A stretch of 64,000 nt of DNA from assembly GCA_030430755.1 (NCBI GenBank), contig JAUIKO010000002.1:62001-126000 (forward strand), read 5' to 3'. Below, piece by piece: positions 47,062-57,149 of this stretch (within the stretch, counting starts at the first letter, position 1; the number at the start of each line of letters is the position of its first letter). A program made the position numbers and the translations under genes. Below the pieces are notes generated by a model. The model was not told the origin of the DNA. It saw nothing but the letters and a program-made list of their open reading frames with translations, and did no database searches. The DNA is from Fimbriimonadia bacterium. GTDB taxonomy: Bacteria > Armatimonadota > Fimbriimonadia > Fimbriimonadales > Fimbriimonadaceae.

Positions 47062-49086
47062 ATGCATAATAAAATCATGAGTAAGTTAAAGACATTTTTT
47101 GTTTTATTTTTTTATTTATTTGCATTCAATAGCAATGTTTTTTCCACACCAACCTCGGCGACACACGCTAGTCCAAATAGCAGTACAGAGCAAGGATCTT
47201 CATTCTTTGAATCATTAAGTGATCTCCCAGATGATATAAAACTAGATATATTGCAACATCTTGACATTAGAGAAGCATTCAATGTTATAGATTGTTGCTA
47301 CAGATCTCTGTTACAGAGTTTCTATATTATAATAGAAAAATCTAATGAAGAAGAAAAAATTGAGTTTACAAATCTATTAAATGCATTTAAAATTATTGAT
47401 GTTTTTACTACAGTAAAGTTTTGGAATGAAAGAGAGGTGTATCACGAAGAGTTTCATACTTATAATAAATTAGAAAAAAGCATTAAAAAAAACTTCGCTA
47501 AGTTTCGTTCATTATTAGATAAATCAAAATCTAATTCTAACATAATTGACAAAAAAACATTTTCTGTAATACAATCGTATCTTAATAAGTTTATTAATAT
47601 AAAAAAAACATTTCCTATACAAAGCCTCCATCTTCACCATATGAACTTATCTGAATCTGAATGGCTAGCAATCATTCATGAACTACCACTAAATCTGAAA
47701 AAGCTAGATTTAACTAATTCAAATATTTCGATAAAGGGTTTACTTGCTTTGAGTGATTTAAAAGATTTGGAACATTTAATATTAAAATCTGTAAAATTAG
47801 AGAATCCTGAAGAGTGGATATCCGCTATTCAAGCAATACCTCAAACACTGAAAAAAATCGATTTAGGAAGTTCTAATATTTCAGCTAATGGCTTAGTGAG
47901 TTTGGAACATTTTAATACATTGCAATCATTAGACTTATATATGATAAAGTTAAGACCAGATGCATGGAACAAGGTGATGCCATCTCTTCCTAAAACATTG
48001 AGATATTTAAATTTAGAATATTCAAATATCTCTGAAGAATATTTACTTACCTTGAATCATTTTCATCAATTAGAATACTTAATATTAAAATCTGTAAAAC
48101 TTAATAATCCCAATCAATGGGAAATAATCATAAAATCTTTATCACAAACATTAAAAAAGTTAAATTTAGGATGTTCAAATGTTTCTGAACAAGGCTTACA
48201 AGCATTGAAACATTTAAACCAATTGGAATCTCTAGACTTATTTATGATAAGACTATCTTCTTTCGGGTGGGTGAAGATAGTAGCGGACTTACCAGAAAGT
48301 TTAAAGGAGATCCATTTAGGGAGTACAAATATTTCTACAGAGGGCTTGCAAGCAATGAGTCATTTAAGTCAATTAGAATCTTTAAAATTAACCCGCATCA
48401 CCACAAGTACTCTTATTAATTGGGAGTCAGTAGTTCATACTCTGCCACAAGCTTTAAAAAATCTAAACTTATCTGGATTAAATATAACAGTGAAAGGTTT
48501 AAACGCACTTGCTCATTTAACACAACTGAAGTATTTAGACTTAACCATGATAAAGTTAAATCCAGATGAATGGAAAGAAGTAGTCTTTCCAGAAAATTTA
48601 ATACAACTCAGGCTAGGTGGGACAGGCATAAATTCAAAATGCTTGTGTAAGATGAATAATCTAAATCACTTAGAGTGCTTATATCTGAATAGTGTCGAAA
48701 TATATTCTAATGAATGGGAAGGAGTCATTAATGCTTTACCAAGTAGTTTGAAAAAAATAGATTTAGCATCTTCAAATATTTCATTGCAAGGCATATATCA
48801 TTTGAATCATTTCAAACAACTAGAATACTTAAACCTTTATAATGTAACCATCTATTCTAATGAATGGGAAGGAGTCATTAATACTTTACCAAATAGAATA
48901 AAGACTTTAATTATTGACTGTCCAATTATCTCGATACAAGCATTATCTTTTTTAACTCGCTTGAACACGCTGGAAAATTTAAAGCTTTATAATATAAAAA
49001 ATTTAGGTGATCCTGAAGAAGTACAATTAATGATTGCTAACTTACTATCCACATTAAAATCAATCCACTTGTATTCTTCAACCTAA
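47062..49086 (+). CDS. Exported F-box-like/LRR protein
   Basis: A 674-aa protein (ATG at 47062 or 47077) with a Sec signal (MSKLKTFFVLFFYLFAFNSN). The F-box-like segment at residues about 55-88 reads LPDDIKLDILQHLDIREAFN. The linker carries IDVFTTVKFWNER, then YLNKFINIKKTFPIQSLHLH leads into LRRs from about residue 185 to the end. About 19 repeats alternate 24- and 26-residue forms. The central ones diverge more than in the minus-strand gene, so this copy is older. It is followed by an 86-bp direct repeat. Confidence 0.8.
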   Translation: MHNKIMSKLKTFFVLFFYLFAFNSNVFSTPTSATHASPNSSTEQGSSFFESLSDLPDDIKLDILQHLDIREAFNVIDCCYRSLLQSFYIIIEKSNEEEKIEFTNLLNAFKIIDVFTTVKFWNEREVYHEEFHTYNKLEKSIKKNFAKFRSLLDKSKSNSNIIDKKTFSVIQSYLNKFINIKKTFPIQSLHLHHMNLSESEWLAIIHELPLNLKKLDLTNSNISIKGLLALSDLKDLEHLILKSVKLENPEEWISAIQAIPQTLKKIDLGSSNISANGLVSLEHFNTLQSLDLYMIKLRPDAWNKVMPSLPKTLRYLNLEYSNISEEYLLTLNHFHQLEYLILKSVKLNNPNQWEIIIKSLSQTLKKLNLGCSNVSEQGLQALKHLNQLESLDLFMIRLSSFGWVKIVADLPESLKEIHLGSTNISTEGLQAMSHLSQLESLKLTRITTSTLINWESVVHTLPQALKNLNLSGLNITVKGLNALAHLTQLKYLDLTMIKLNPDEWKEVVFPENLIQLRLGGTGINSKCLCKMNNLNHLECLYLNSVEIYSNEWEGVINALPSSLKKIDLASSNISLQGIYHLNHFKQLEYLNLYNVTIYSNEWEGVINTLPNRIKTLIIDCPIISIQALSFLTRLNTLENLKLYNIKNLGDPEEVQLMIANLLSTLKSIHLYSST

Positions 49087-49133
49087 GCCAAAGCTATGCA
49101 ATAAACATTATCAGTACTATTTGTTATCTGGTT

Positions 49134-49219
49134 TGAAAGCACTCCTTTTCTTGCTATGTGAAACGATTTTTTCATATAGCAAGAAAATTCCTACACTAAA
49201 ACTTTAAGTACAACACAAC
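49134..49219 (+). repeat. 86-bp direct repeat, copy 1, with hairpin
   Basis: Matches 51102-51187 in 85 of 86 bases (one C/A change). Each copy contains an 18-bp inverted pair (TTTTCTTGCTATGTGAAA with TTTCATATAGCAAGAAAA, one wobble). The two copies flank the third LRR gene. No T-tract follows the stem on either strand. Confidence 0.92.
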
Positions 49220-49246
49220 TAAATCCTCCAGGTGTATATTGAAAAC

Positions 49247-51094
49247 ATGAGGTATTTTAATGCATTATCTAAGATATCGCTTTATGCGATTGCGATAAAT
49301 AGCTGCGTATTTGCAACTTCGACCAAAGATATTTCTACTGACTCAGATAAGGACCAAAAAGAGTTATCAATCTTTATAAATTCAATGGACAACCTTCCAC
49401 AGGACATAAAATCACATGTTTTTCAATATATTGAAATGAGAGAATTTTCACATGTCATCACCTGCTACTGTAACTCTATTGCGTCAAATATCGATAAAGT
49501 TACAAAGCAATTTAATGCAGATTCTATTGATGACAAGAACCATGAGTATTCCAATCTATTGAATAATTTAATAGTAATAGATTATTTTACCAGAGAGACA
49601 TTCTGGAAAGAAAAAGAAGTCGGTTATGAAGAACTTAAGACTTTGAAAGAACTAGAAACTCGTATTAAAAATACCTTAGCAGAGTTTCATTCATCTTGGA
49701 AGGATGAAAAAAAATCTTCTGAAATTTATATGTATCTGGATAAGTTTATTACTATGAAAGATCTATTTCCAATACAAAGTTTTAGGGATCATAGATGTTT
49801 TTCTGACGAACCGTGTAAAGAGATCATTAGCAAATTACCACTTAGCTTAAAAATACTAGATATAAGTGAGTCAGAGCCTTATGATGAAACATTACGTGGT
49901 GTAAGTCGATTTAAACAGTTGGAAAGCTTAAACTTATACGATGCAGGTATGTTTCTAAAATGGGAAGGCGTCATCAAAACATTTCCAAAAACATTAAAAG
50001 AGTTAAATTTAATTAAAGCAGATGTTTCATTTAAAGATTTATGTGATGTAGGCCAATTGAAACAGTTGGAGAGCTTAAAATTAGCTTATTTAAACTTAAA
50101 TAGTGGAGAAAAATGGCAAGAAATCATTAAAAATTTACCCAAAAAACTAAAGGAATTAGATTTAAAATACACTGATATTCCTGATGATGTACTATGTACT
50201 TTAAGTCACCTAGAAGAATTAGAACGATTAAGATTATCTAACATAACTTTTGAAAATTCTGAAAAATGGGAAAATATAATAAAGACATTGCCAAAAACAT
50301 TAAAAGAGTTACATTTAAGAAATACAAATATCACTGCAGAAAGTATGCTTGCCTTGAGTTGTTTAGAGCAATTAGAATATTTAAACTTAACTAACTTAGA
50401 TTTTGATAATACTGAAGAATGGGAAAATATAATAGAAACATTACCTAATACCCTGAAGAAGATCAAATTAACATTTACAGATATTACAGCAGAAAACTTA
50501 CTTCAATTAAATCGCTTCGAACAATTGGAATCTTTAAACTTAGCCAACTTAGGATTTGATAGTATTGAAGATGGAGAAAAAGTTATAAAGTCATTACCAA
50601 AAAATTTAAAAGAGTTAAATTTAAAATATACAGAACTTTATATAGAAGAAATACGACACTTAAGACACTTGGAACAGCTAGAACATTTAAATTTATCTTA
50701 CTTAGAACTTGATAATACTGACGAGTGGGAGGAAGCTATTAAGTCATTGCCAGTAAACCTGAAAAAACTAAATCTATCAGGGACAAATATCTCTACAAAA
50801 GGCATGCAAGATTTAAGTAGTTTCAAACAACTAGAGGATTTGAACTTATTTCAAATTTCTGATATTGATCATCCAGAAGAATGGGTAAATATTATAAAGA
50901 ATTTGCCGACAAGCTTAAAGAAACTGGATATATCACATTCAAATTTCACTAAAGAAAGTTTATTTACTTTAAAACACTTGGAGAAATTGGAATATTTAAA
51001 TTTAGGAATTGTTGAAAATTTTGGCAATATTAATGAATTGAAATCGAAAATTACTTCTTTGCTACCCAAACTAAAATATATAGATGCATGTTAA
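49247..51094 (+). CDS. Exported F-box-like/LRR protein, flanked by direct repeats
   Basis: I prefer the ATG at 49247 (AGGTG 12 nt upstream) over the GTG at 49232; 615 aa. It starts MRYFNALSKISLYAIAINSC, a less hydrophobic signal than in its relatives. The F-box-like segment (residues about 50-83) reads LPQDIKSHVFQYIEMREFSH, weaker at its end. The linker has IDYFTRETFWKEKE. LRRs from about residue 185 alternate 24 and 26-27 residues, with KTLPKTLKELHL and CLEQLEYLNL anchors. It lies within an 86-bp direct repeat pair, suggesting it can be deleted or multiplied by recombination. Confidence 0.78.
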   Translation: MRYFNALSKISLYAIAINSCVFATSTKDISTDSDKDQKELSIFINSMDNLPQDIKSHVFQYIEMREFSHVITCYCNSIASNIDKVTKQFNADSIDDKNHEYSNLLNNLIVIDYFTRETFWKEKEVGYEELKTLKELETRIKNTLAEFHSSWKDEKKSSEIYMYLDKFITMKDLFPIQSFRDHRCFSDEPCKEIISKLPLSLKILDISESEPYDETLRGVSRFKQLESLNLYDAGMFLKWEGVIKTFPKTLKELNLIKADVSFKDLCDVGQLKQLESLKLAYLNLNSGEKWQEIIKNLPKKLKELDLKYTDIPDDVLCTLSHLEELERLRLSNITFENSEKWENIIKTLPKTLKELHLRNTNITAESMLALSCLEQLEYLNLTNLDFDNTEEWENIIETLPNTLKKIKLTFTDITAENLLQLNRFEQLESLNLANLGFDSIEDGEKVIKSLPKNLKELNLKYTELYIEEIRHLRHLEQLEHLNLSYLELDNTDEWEEAIKSLPVNLKKLNLSGTNISTKGMQDLSSFKQLEDLNLFQISDIDHPEEWVNIIKNLPTSLKKLDISHSNFTKESLFTLKHLEKLEYLNLGIVENFGNINELKSKITSLLPKLKYIDAC

Positions 51095-51101
51095 TCCATA
51101 C

Positions 51102-51187
51102 TGAAAGCACTCCTTTTCTTGCTATGTGAAAAGATTTTTTCATATAGCAAGAAAATTCCTACACTAAAACTTTAAGTACAACACAAC
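51102..51187 (+). repeat. 86-bp direct repeat, copy 2, with hairpin
   Basis: Second copy of the 49134-49219 repeat, 1968 bp downstream. It is followed by a leader similar in layout to the start region of the preceding gene, but the ATG near 51219 opens only a 9-codon frame (MIKRVIEVF). This may be the scar of a deleted fourth paralogue. The next 284 bases up to tRNA-Ser hold nothing else I recognise. Confidence 0.9.
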
Positions 51188-51471
51188 AAAACTCTCTAGG
51201 CGTTAGTATATCTAATGCATGATTAAAAGAGTAATTGAAGTATTTTAAAGAACTTTGATATGATATTAAACGTTGATAAGAAGATAGTATCAAATCTAGC
51301 CCTTCGTATCAAGTACATCCGTTAATTACTTTATTTTAATAATCTAAATAGACAGAGTCATGATTCATAAACTCTCATAGTCCGGTGTATGAATTTAGCA
51401 GGATAGCAGAATATAGAAATAATTTGATATTTAAATAAGGATAATATTTAACACTACAAAAATCTATATGG

Positions 51472-51560
51472 CGGAGTAGGTGGGATTCGAACCCACGAAC
51501 CACTTGTAAGTGATTACGCGATTTCCAATCGCGCTCCTTCGGCCACTCGGACACCACTCC
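51472..51560 (-). tRNA. tRNA-Ser (anticodon GGA)
   Basis: An 89-nt type II tRNA on the minus strand. It has acceptor stem GGAGTGG/CCTACTCC (seven pairs with a wobble), discriminator G, anticodon stem CGCGA/TCGCG around loop TTGGAAA (GGA), a long variable arm and a T-loop TTCGAAT. CCA is encoded (51469-51471 on the plus strand). It borders the LRR gene array. Confidence 0.94.
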
Positions 51561-51877
51561 CTAATATCTATATTATAGCGTATAAATAACTTAATATTTC
51601 GAATCTTTTCTTCTTATTATCAATAGATTACTAAAATTGATAGTCAAGACCGGAACAGTATCAGTAGCCACTACATACATATGGGAGCTTGTCTAGCAGG
51701 CTCTTCTCTACTCCTGATGATAAAAAAGGAATATTAAATATCTTGAAATTATTTCTACCTGTAGAAAAATTTGATTACTAACGCATTCATCTAGAAGAAG
51801 ATACAACCCTTCACATCCGATATATCAAACTGAAACAATTCGATTCAACAACAATAGTATAAAGCAATGAAAAGCTC
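51561..51877. other. Non-coding gap before aconitase
   Basis: 317 bases between tRNA-Ser and the acnA stop. No open frame of note, no RNA gene and no repeat was recognised apart from the palindrome at the acnA stop. Confidence 0.5.
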
Positions 51878-51888
51878 TTAAGAGCTTT
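51867..51888 (-). terminator. Palindrome over the aconitase stop codon
   Basis: A perfect 22-bp palindrome (GAAAAGCTCTT and its inverse) spans the TAA of acnA. It can form a stem but has little loop and no long T-tract. It is a possible terminator. Confidence 0.4.
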
Positions 51889-54553
51889 TCATCATATTTC
51901 TTAAAACGTACTGTAATATACCACCATTACGATAATATTCCATCTCACCTGGAGTATCAATACGAACCAAGGCCTTAAATGTTCTCATTTGTTTACCTGG
52001 TTCTTTCACAACCACCTCAACTTCTTTTCCAGCTATATTTCCTAAAGAAAATAACTCTTTAAAGTTTTTAATATCGAAACTCTGTTCCCCATTTAATCCT
52101 AATGAGTCTGCATTTTCTCCATTTACAAACTGAAGCGGAAGTACGCCCATACCTACTAAGTTCGATCTATGGATCCTTTCATAACTTTCAGCAATAACAA
52201 CCTTTACACCTAAAAGGGCTGGTCCCTTAGCTGCCCAATCTCGACTAGATCCAGATCCATACTCTTTTCCTGCAACAACTAACAGAGGGGTATTCTCTTC
52301 TTGATATCGCATCGCTGCATCAAATATACTTAGAACCTCACCAGTAGTAGCATGGGTGGTATAACCTCCCTCTGTACCAGGAGCTAATTGGTTTCTTAAT
52401 CGTATATTTGCAAATGTTCCCCGCATCATCACTTCATGATTCCCTCTTCTGGAACCATAACTATTAAACATTGCAGGTTTAAAACCCCTTTCACTCAAAT
52501 AATCACCGGCCGGAGCGTTTTGTTTAATACTACCTGCAGGAGAAATATGATCCGTGGTGATACTATCACCCAATTTAGCTAACATTCTCAAACTTGTCGG
52601 ATTTTCTACAGATTTTGGAACTTCTTTAGCCATATTATCAAAAAATGGTGCTCTTCTTACATATGTTGATGCTTCATTCCAATCAAATAAATTAGATTCT
52701 GTTACTGGAATATTTTGCCATTTTTCATCTCCCTTGAAAACATCCTCATATACATCTTCATACATTTCTCGATTGATACAACTTTCTACTGTTTCAGCTA
52801 CTTCTTGCTGAGTAGGCCATATATCTTTTAAATAAACCGCATTACCTGAGTCATCATATCCTACTGGCTCGGTTGTTATATCTGTTTGAATACTTCCAGC
52901 TAAAGCATATGCTACTACCAACGGGGGAGACATTAAATAGTTAGCCTTCACTTCTGGATTAACTCTACCTTCAAAGTTCCTGTTCCCAGATAATACCGAT
53001 ACTGCTATAAGATTTTTATCTTGAATAACTTTTGATACTTCATCAGGGAGTGGACCTGAGTTACCGATACAAGTTGTACACCCATACCCAACAACATTAA
53101 AACCTAGGGCATTCATATCTGATAGCAGATCTGCTTTTTCTAAATACTTTTTTGCTACCAATGATCCAGGAGCTAAGGAAGTTTTCACCCAAGGTCTCAC
53201 TTTGAGCCCCTTCTCTCTAGCCTTCTTTGCAACTAAGCCCGCTGCCAACATCACAGATGGATTACTTGTATTAGTACAACTTGTAATAGCTGCTATAACA
53301 ATATCCCCATCTTTCATATTACTAATATCACTATTATGCTCACGTTCGTGCTTATCTCTAGCAGAATCTAAGTCAGGGAAAAATTCATTAAATGTTTTTT
53401 TTGCTTCTTTTAAAACAATTCTATCTTGAGGTCGTTTTGGGCCAGCAACACTCGGTTGAACAGTAGCCATATCTAAATTCAAAACACTACTATACTCTGC
53501 GGTTTTCGATTCTTCAGTATGGAAGAAACCTTGCTCAACCATATATTCTCTTACTACTTGGATATGATTTTTGTCTCTTCCTGTTATTTCCAAATACTTT
53601 AATGTTTCTTCATCAACAGGAAAAATACCACAAGTAGCACCGTATTCAGGAGCCATATTAGCAATTGTTGCCCTATCTGCTAGTGGTAAATTAGACAAAC
53701 CAGAACCATAGAATTCAACAAATTTCCCTACAACTCCATGCTTTCGAAGCATTTCTGTAATAGTTAAAACTAAATCCGTTGCAGTAGCTCCTTCCGGAAG
53801 TGCACCTGTTAAATTAAACCCAACAACTTCAGGTACTAACATGCTAATGGACTGACCTAACATAGCTGCTTCTGCTTCGATTCCACCAACACCCCAACCT
53901 AATACCCCGAGTCCATTTATCATAGTAGTATGACTATCTGTTCCAACGACAGTATCTGGATAGATTGTATTTGTTTCTTTATTAATAAAAGCAACTCTAG
54001 CTAGGTGCTCGAGATTCACCTGGTGTACAATTCCTGTATTCGGAGGTACTACTTTAAAATTATCAAAAGCTGTCTGCCCCCATCTTAAGAATTCATATCT
54101 TTCTTGATTCCGTTTATATTCTAAGTCTCTATTAATTTGTAAAGCAGCCTCAGATCCATAAGCATCGACTTGGACAGAATGATCAATAACAAGTTCAACG
54201 GGCAACAAAGGATTAATTTTACTAGGTTCTCCACCTAATCTTTTCATCGCATCCCTCATAGATGCCAAATCTACTACACATGGAACTCCTGTAAAATCTT
54301 GAAGAATAACCCTTGCAGGCATAAACGCGATCTCATTCTCTGGCTTCTTAGATGGATCCCAGTTTAATACAGCTTCGACATGTTCCTTTCTAGTATTTAG
54401 TCCATCTTCACATCTAAGCAGATTTTCTAGTAATATCCTTAAAGAATAAGGTAGCTTGCTGATTTTATTCTGATCAGACAATTTTGTAATAGAAAAATAT
54501 GTATATTCAATATCTCCGAATTTTTTTATTGATTTAGTTTTAAATGAATCCAT
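51878..54553 (-). CDS. acnA: Aconitate hydratase A
   Basis: An 891-aa monomeric aconitase of the AcnA/IRP1 type, interconverting citrate and isocitrate. Cluster-binding Cys lie in [16 protein letters not shown] and [14 protein letters not shown]. Other hallmarks are [40 protein letters not shown], and in domain 4 [20 protein letters not shown] and [17 protein letters not shown]. Full length and intact. It indicates at least part of a TCA cycle, more metabolism than many reduced intracellular bacteria keep. The gene is alone, downstream of dapB on the same strand. Confidence 0.97.
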   Translation of the reverse strand: MDSFKTKSIKKFGDIEYTYFSITKLSDQNKISKLPYSLRILLENLLRCEDGLNTRKEHVEAVLNWDPSKKPENEIAFMPARVILQDFTGVPCVVDLASMRDAMKRLGGEPSKINPLLPVELVIDHSVQVDAYGSEAALQINRDLEYKRNQERYEFLRWGQTAFDNFKVVPPNTGIVHQVNLEHLARVAFINKETNTIYPDTVVGTDSHTTMINGLGVLGWGVGGIEAEAAMLGQSISMLVPEVVGFNLTGALPEGATATDLVLTITEMLRKHGVVGKFVEFYGSGLSNLPLADRATIANMAPEYGATCGIFPVDEETLKYLEITGRDKNHIQVVREYMVEQGFFHTEESKTAEYSSVLNLDMATVQPSVAGPKRPQDRIVLKEAKKTFNEFFPDLDSARDKHEREHNSDISNMKDGDIVIAAITSCTNTSNPSVMLAAGLVAKKAREKGLKVRPWVKTSLAPGSLVAKKYLEKADLLSDMNALGFNVVGYGCTTCIGNSGPLPDEVSKVIQDKNLIAVSVLSGNRNFEGRVNPEVKANYLMSPPLVVAYALAGSIQTDITTEPVGYDDSGNAVYLKDIWPTQQEVAETVESCINREMYEDVYEDVFKGDEKWQNIPVTESNLFDWNEASTYVRRAPFFDNMAKEVPKSVENPTSLRMLAKLGDSITTDHISPAGSIKQNAPAGDYLSERGFKPAMFNSYGSRRGNHEVMMRGTFANIRLRNQLAPGTEGGYTTHATTGEVLSIFDAAMRYQEENTPLLVVAGKEYGSGSSRDWAAKGPALLGVKVVIAESYERIHRSNLVGMGVLPLQFVNGENADSLGLNGEQSFDIKNFKELFSLGNIAGKEVEVVVKEPGKQMRTFKALVRIDTPGEMEYYRNGGILQYVLRNMMKSS

Positions 54554-54704
54554 GTAATCGCATCCTTCTTGCAGCAGTTAATTTTATCCAAATGACGAAA
54601 TATATAAATATATTATTCCTATATCGAGTATACCAAAGACCAGGTAATAACACTAGCTTTTGCTTTAATATTCGAACTTAAAAGATATCTGAATCAATAA
54701 TACA

Positions 54705-55496
54705 CTATGCATCTAAGATAGAACTTAAACCTAAAAGCAAACCTTCGGAATCTAAAATTTTTCTTATAGCGAGGATAACACCATCCATATAGCATGTTCT
54801 ATCAAGTACATCGTGTGTTATGGTAATACTCTCACCTTCTTTGCCAAATAAATAAGACTGATGTGCTAACTTGCCTGGTAATCTCACTGCATGAACCGGA
54901 ACAGAACCAACCTTCATTCCACGTGATGTGAGATCCATTCCATTGGTATCATCATGATTAATATTAAATCCTTCTGATATTTCAAGAGCAGTCTGTATCG
55001 CAGTTCCCGATGGTGCATCTACTTTTTTGTCATGATGTGTTTCAACAATCTCTAAATTTTGAATATATTTAGAAACTAATTTTGCACATTGTAATGACAA
55101 GTAATAGCCGATTGAAAAATTGGGAACTATTATTGCTGCAGTATTAGTCTGTATAGAAAGTTTGTGAATAACTTTATAATCATCATCAGTAAATCCCGTT
55201 GTACCAACAATCGCCTTAACATTATTTTCTAAGGCTATTTTAGTATGTTTAAATGCCAATTCGGGTCGTGTAAAATCTACAACTATATCTGGTCTGGTTT
55301 CTAATATTGCTTGTTCTAAACAACTAAACACTTGTACATCTACAGGAGATGATGCCCATTTATTCTTAATAGAAGTTAATGCTCCTGTTCCTACACCACC
55401 GACAATTTCTATATCTTTTTGTATGTGAATAGCATTAACACATGCCCTTCCCATCTTCCCAGTAATACCACTTAAAAGCACTTTTGTTTTATTCAT
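54705..55496 (-). CDS. dapB: 4-Hydroxy-tetrahydrodipicolinate reductase
   Basis: A 263-aa enzyme of the lysine/diaminopimelate pathway, using NAD(P)H. It begins LLSGITGKMGRACVNAI (dinucleotide loop), has VVDFTRPELAFKH, VGTTGFTDDD, and the signature VETHHDKKVDAPSGTAI, where H-H-x-x-K binds the substrate. Intact length. Other dap genes are not here. It supports a peptidoglycan-containing cell wall. Confidence 0.95.
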   Translation of the reverse strand: MNKTKVLLSGITGKMGRACVNAIHIQKDIEIVGGVGTGALTSIKNKWASSPVDVQVFSCLEQAILETRPDIVVDFTRPELAFKHTKIALENNVKAIVGTTGFTDDDYKVIHKLSIQTNTAAIIVPNFSIGYYLSLQCAKLVSKYIQNLEIVETHHDKKVDAPSGTAIQTALEISEGFNINHDDTNGMDLTSRGMKVGSVPVHAVRLPGKLAHQSYLFGKEGESITITHDVLDRTCYMDGVILAIRKILDSEGLLLGLSSILDA

Positions 55497-55702
55497 ACTT
55501 CTTTATTAAAGCATATATTTAAACAGCGATTTTTGTTACTCATCAAACTAAAAATCTTACGCAGAATATCATTAGTCAAATTAGCCAGAGTATTTAAACA
55601 TCCTTTTATTTTTCCAGCATGATATTTTAAAAAAAACATTTATATAAGCTTATGGATTACAACAATGCTCTGCTATAAATTTCTATTTTATCCAAAATGA
55701 CT

Positions 55703-56905
55703 TCAATCTTTTTTCGAAAGAGAATTGTACTCTTCTTCGGATAAACCCGTAGACTCAATAACCAGATTCTTTTCCATACCCATAGAAAGCATCTTTTCTG
55801 CAATTACAAGCTTTGTTTCTTTTCTTTCTTCTTGTCTCTCTTCGATTATAATATTTGTGATATTGTTTTTACTTGATAATTCATCCGTATAAGCTTTCTG
55901 AACATCCTTAGGAAGACGATCATAACGAGACATATCAAAGGCTTCCAATACTTCAGGAGTTTTTATCTTTTCATTAACTTCTTCGCTACTCATGGTATGA
56001 GCTTTTTGAAAGTACATTAACCAATCCTGTAATTCCTGATCAACATGTCCTTCAGGAGAATTCATGATATTGTACTGGACTATCTCGATACCATCCATAT
56101 ACAAAGGAGGAGTATGGAACTGTTCCTGCAACTTATAATGTCGCTTAAAGTGATCAGGATAGTCTTTCCAGTGTCGAATATCTTTAATGCCTCCGCCTAA
56201 AATGTTAATACCTATCACACGTTGTATATCTTTATTGTTATCTCCAGACTTACGTTGATTAGAATAAAAGCTCGCTACATACTCTAATAAACGTCGATCA
56301 AGCAAATCCTCTCTATTAATTTGCATTTCAACAAGAACATGTTCATCATTGGATAATTTGCAAGAAAAGTCCAGCACCCCACGATAGTCTCTTTTGGGAA
56401 ATACTTCTTTTAATTCATCATGGCGTTGAATCATATGGTGAAAATATTCTGTGGCTTTATTATCCAACTTAAATTCTCCGTTACTGTTGGAATGAACCAG
56501 GCATTTATCATTCTTTTGTAATCGATTAATCAAATTTTTCGTTTCATCTCGATGCAATAAATCTCTCAATATCTGAATTTTATTAAAGGGTTGAAGATGA
56601 GGATCCACAACCTCAGAATCATCAATAGAAACACCAGGAAGAAAGGCATGTAAAAAAGAAGGACGAATTCTATTATTTCCTAAAACCCGCTTAAATATCG
56701 CATCGTAAGTTGTAACTGTAAATTCCTGAATACTGCTACCTAAAGAATGCGAAGAGTAATGATCTACTCTATCTAATCGAAACGAAACACGCTTGCATAT
56801 AGAATCCTTTACAGGTGAGAATAACCTTAAGCAGGTACATTCCACTTGAAAAGGTATTTGAAAGATAACCATCAGTAAAAAAATTATTGATATTCGTTTT
56901 TTCAT
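55703..56905 (-). CDS. Exported Rpn-family PD-(D/E)XK nuclease-like protein
   Basis: A 400-aa protein of the Rpn/transposase-like PD-(D/E)XK group. It shows TYDAIFKRVLGNNRIRPSFL at residues 66-85, an Asp in GVLDFSCKL (D179), and the E-x-Q core in VLVEMQINRE (E193, Q195), followed by DRRLLEYVASFYSNQ. The C-terminus (MLSMGMEKNLVIESTGLSEE) has the short helical tail usual for the family. Normally cytoplasmic, such proteins cut DNA and aid recombination. Here the protein starts with a clear Sec signal (MKKRISIIFLLMVIFQIPFQ), so export is predicted. It also has an insertion of about 70 residues between the first motif and the catalytic Asp. It may act on host DNA or be a repurposed domain. Confidence 0.8.
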   Translation of the reverse strand: MKKRISIIFLLMVIFQIPFQVECTCLRLFSPVKDSICKRVSFRLDRVDHYSSHSLGSSIQEFTVTTYDAIFKRVLGNNRIRPSFLHAFLPGVSIDDSEVVDPHLQPFNKIQILRDLLHRDETKNLINRLQKNDKCLVHSNSNGEFKLDNKATEYFHHMIQRHDELKEVFPKRDYRGVLDFSCKLSNDEHVLVEMQINREDLLDRRLLEYVASFYSNQRKSGDNNKDIQRVIGINILGGGIKDIRHWKDYPDHFKRHYKLQEQFHTPPLYMDGIEIVQYNIMNSPEGHVDQELQDWLMYFQKAHTMSSEEVNEKIKTPEVLEAFDMSRYDRLPKDVQKAYTDELSSKNNITNIIIEERQEERKETKLVIAEKMLSMGMEKNLVIESTGLSEEEYNSLSKKD

Positions 56906-57149
56906 GTACCACTCCTACGCTTGTTAACAAATATTACCTTATACAAATGCAATAAGAGTGTAAAACAGATGTGATATAAAAAAATTCAATAATGTAAAAG
57001 AGTTTATCTGATTTCAAAAGTAAATTATTGTAATATAATGAACGTTCATTCATTCAAATGCACATTTGTATGAACTCTATATTATCTTAACCCTCTAGGA
57101 TATGCCAAAATACTACTAATAATTACTCATAAAATAGATAAAGAGAACC

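Noticed and set aside
51375-51557. 60-codon open frame (MVSEWPKERDWKSRN...) on the minus strand
   Set aside because: It is the tRNA-Ser gene read as protein; the cloverleaf with encoded CCA explains the sequence.
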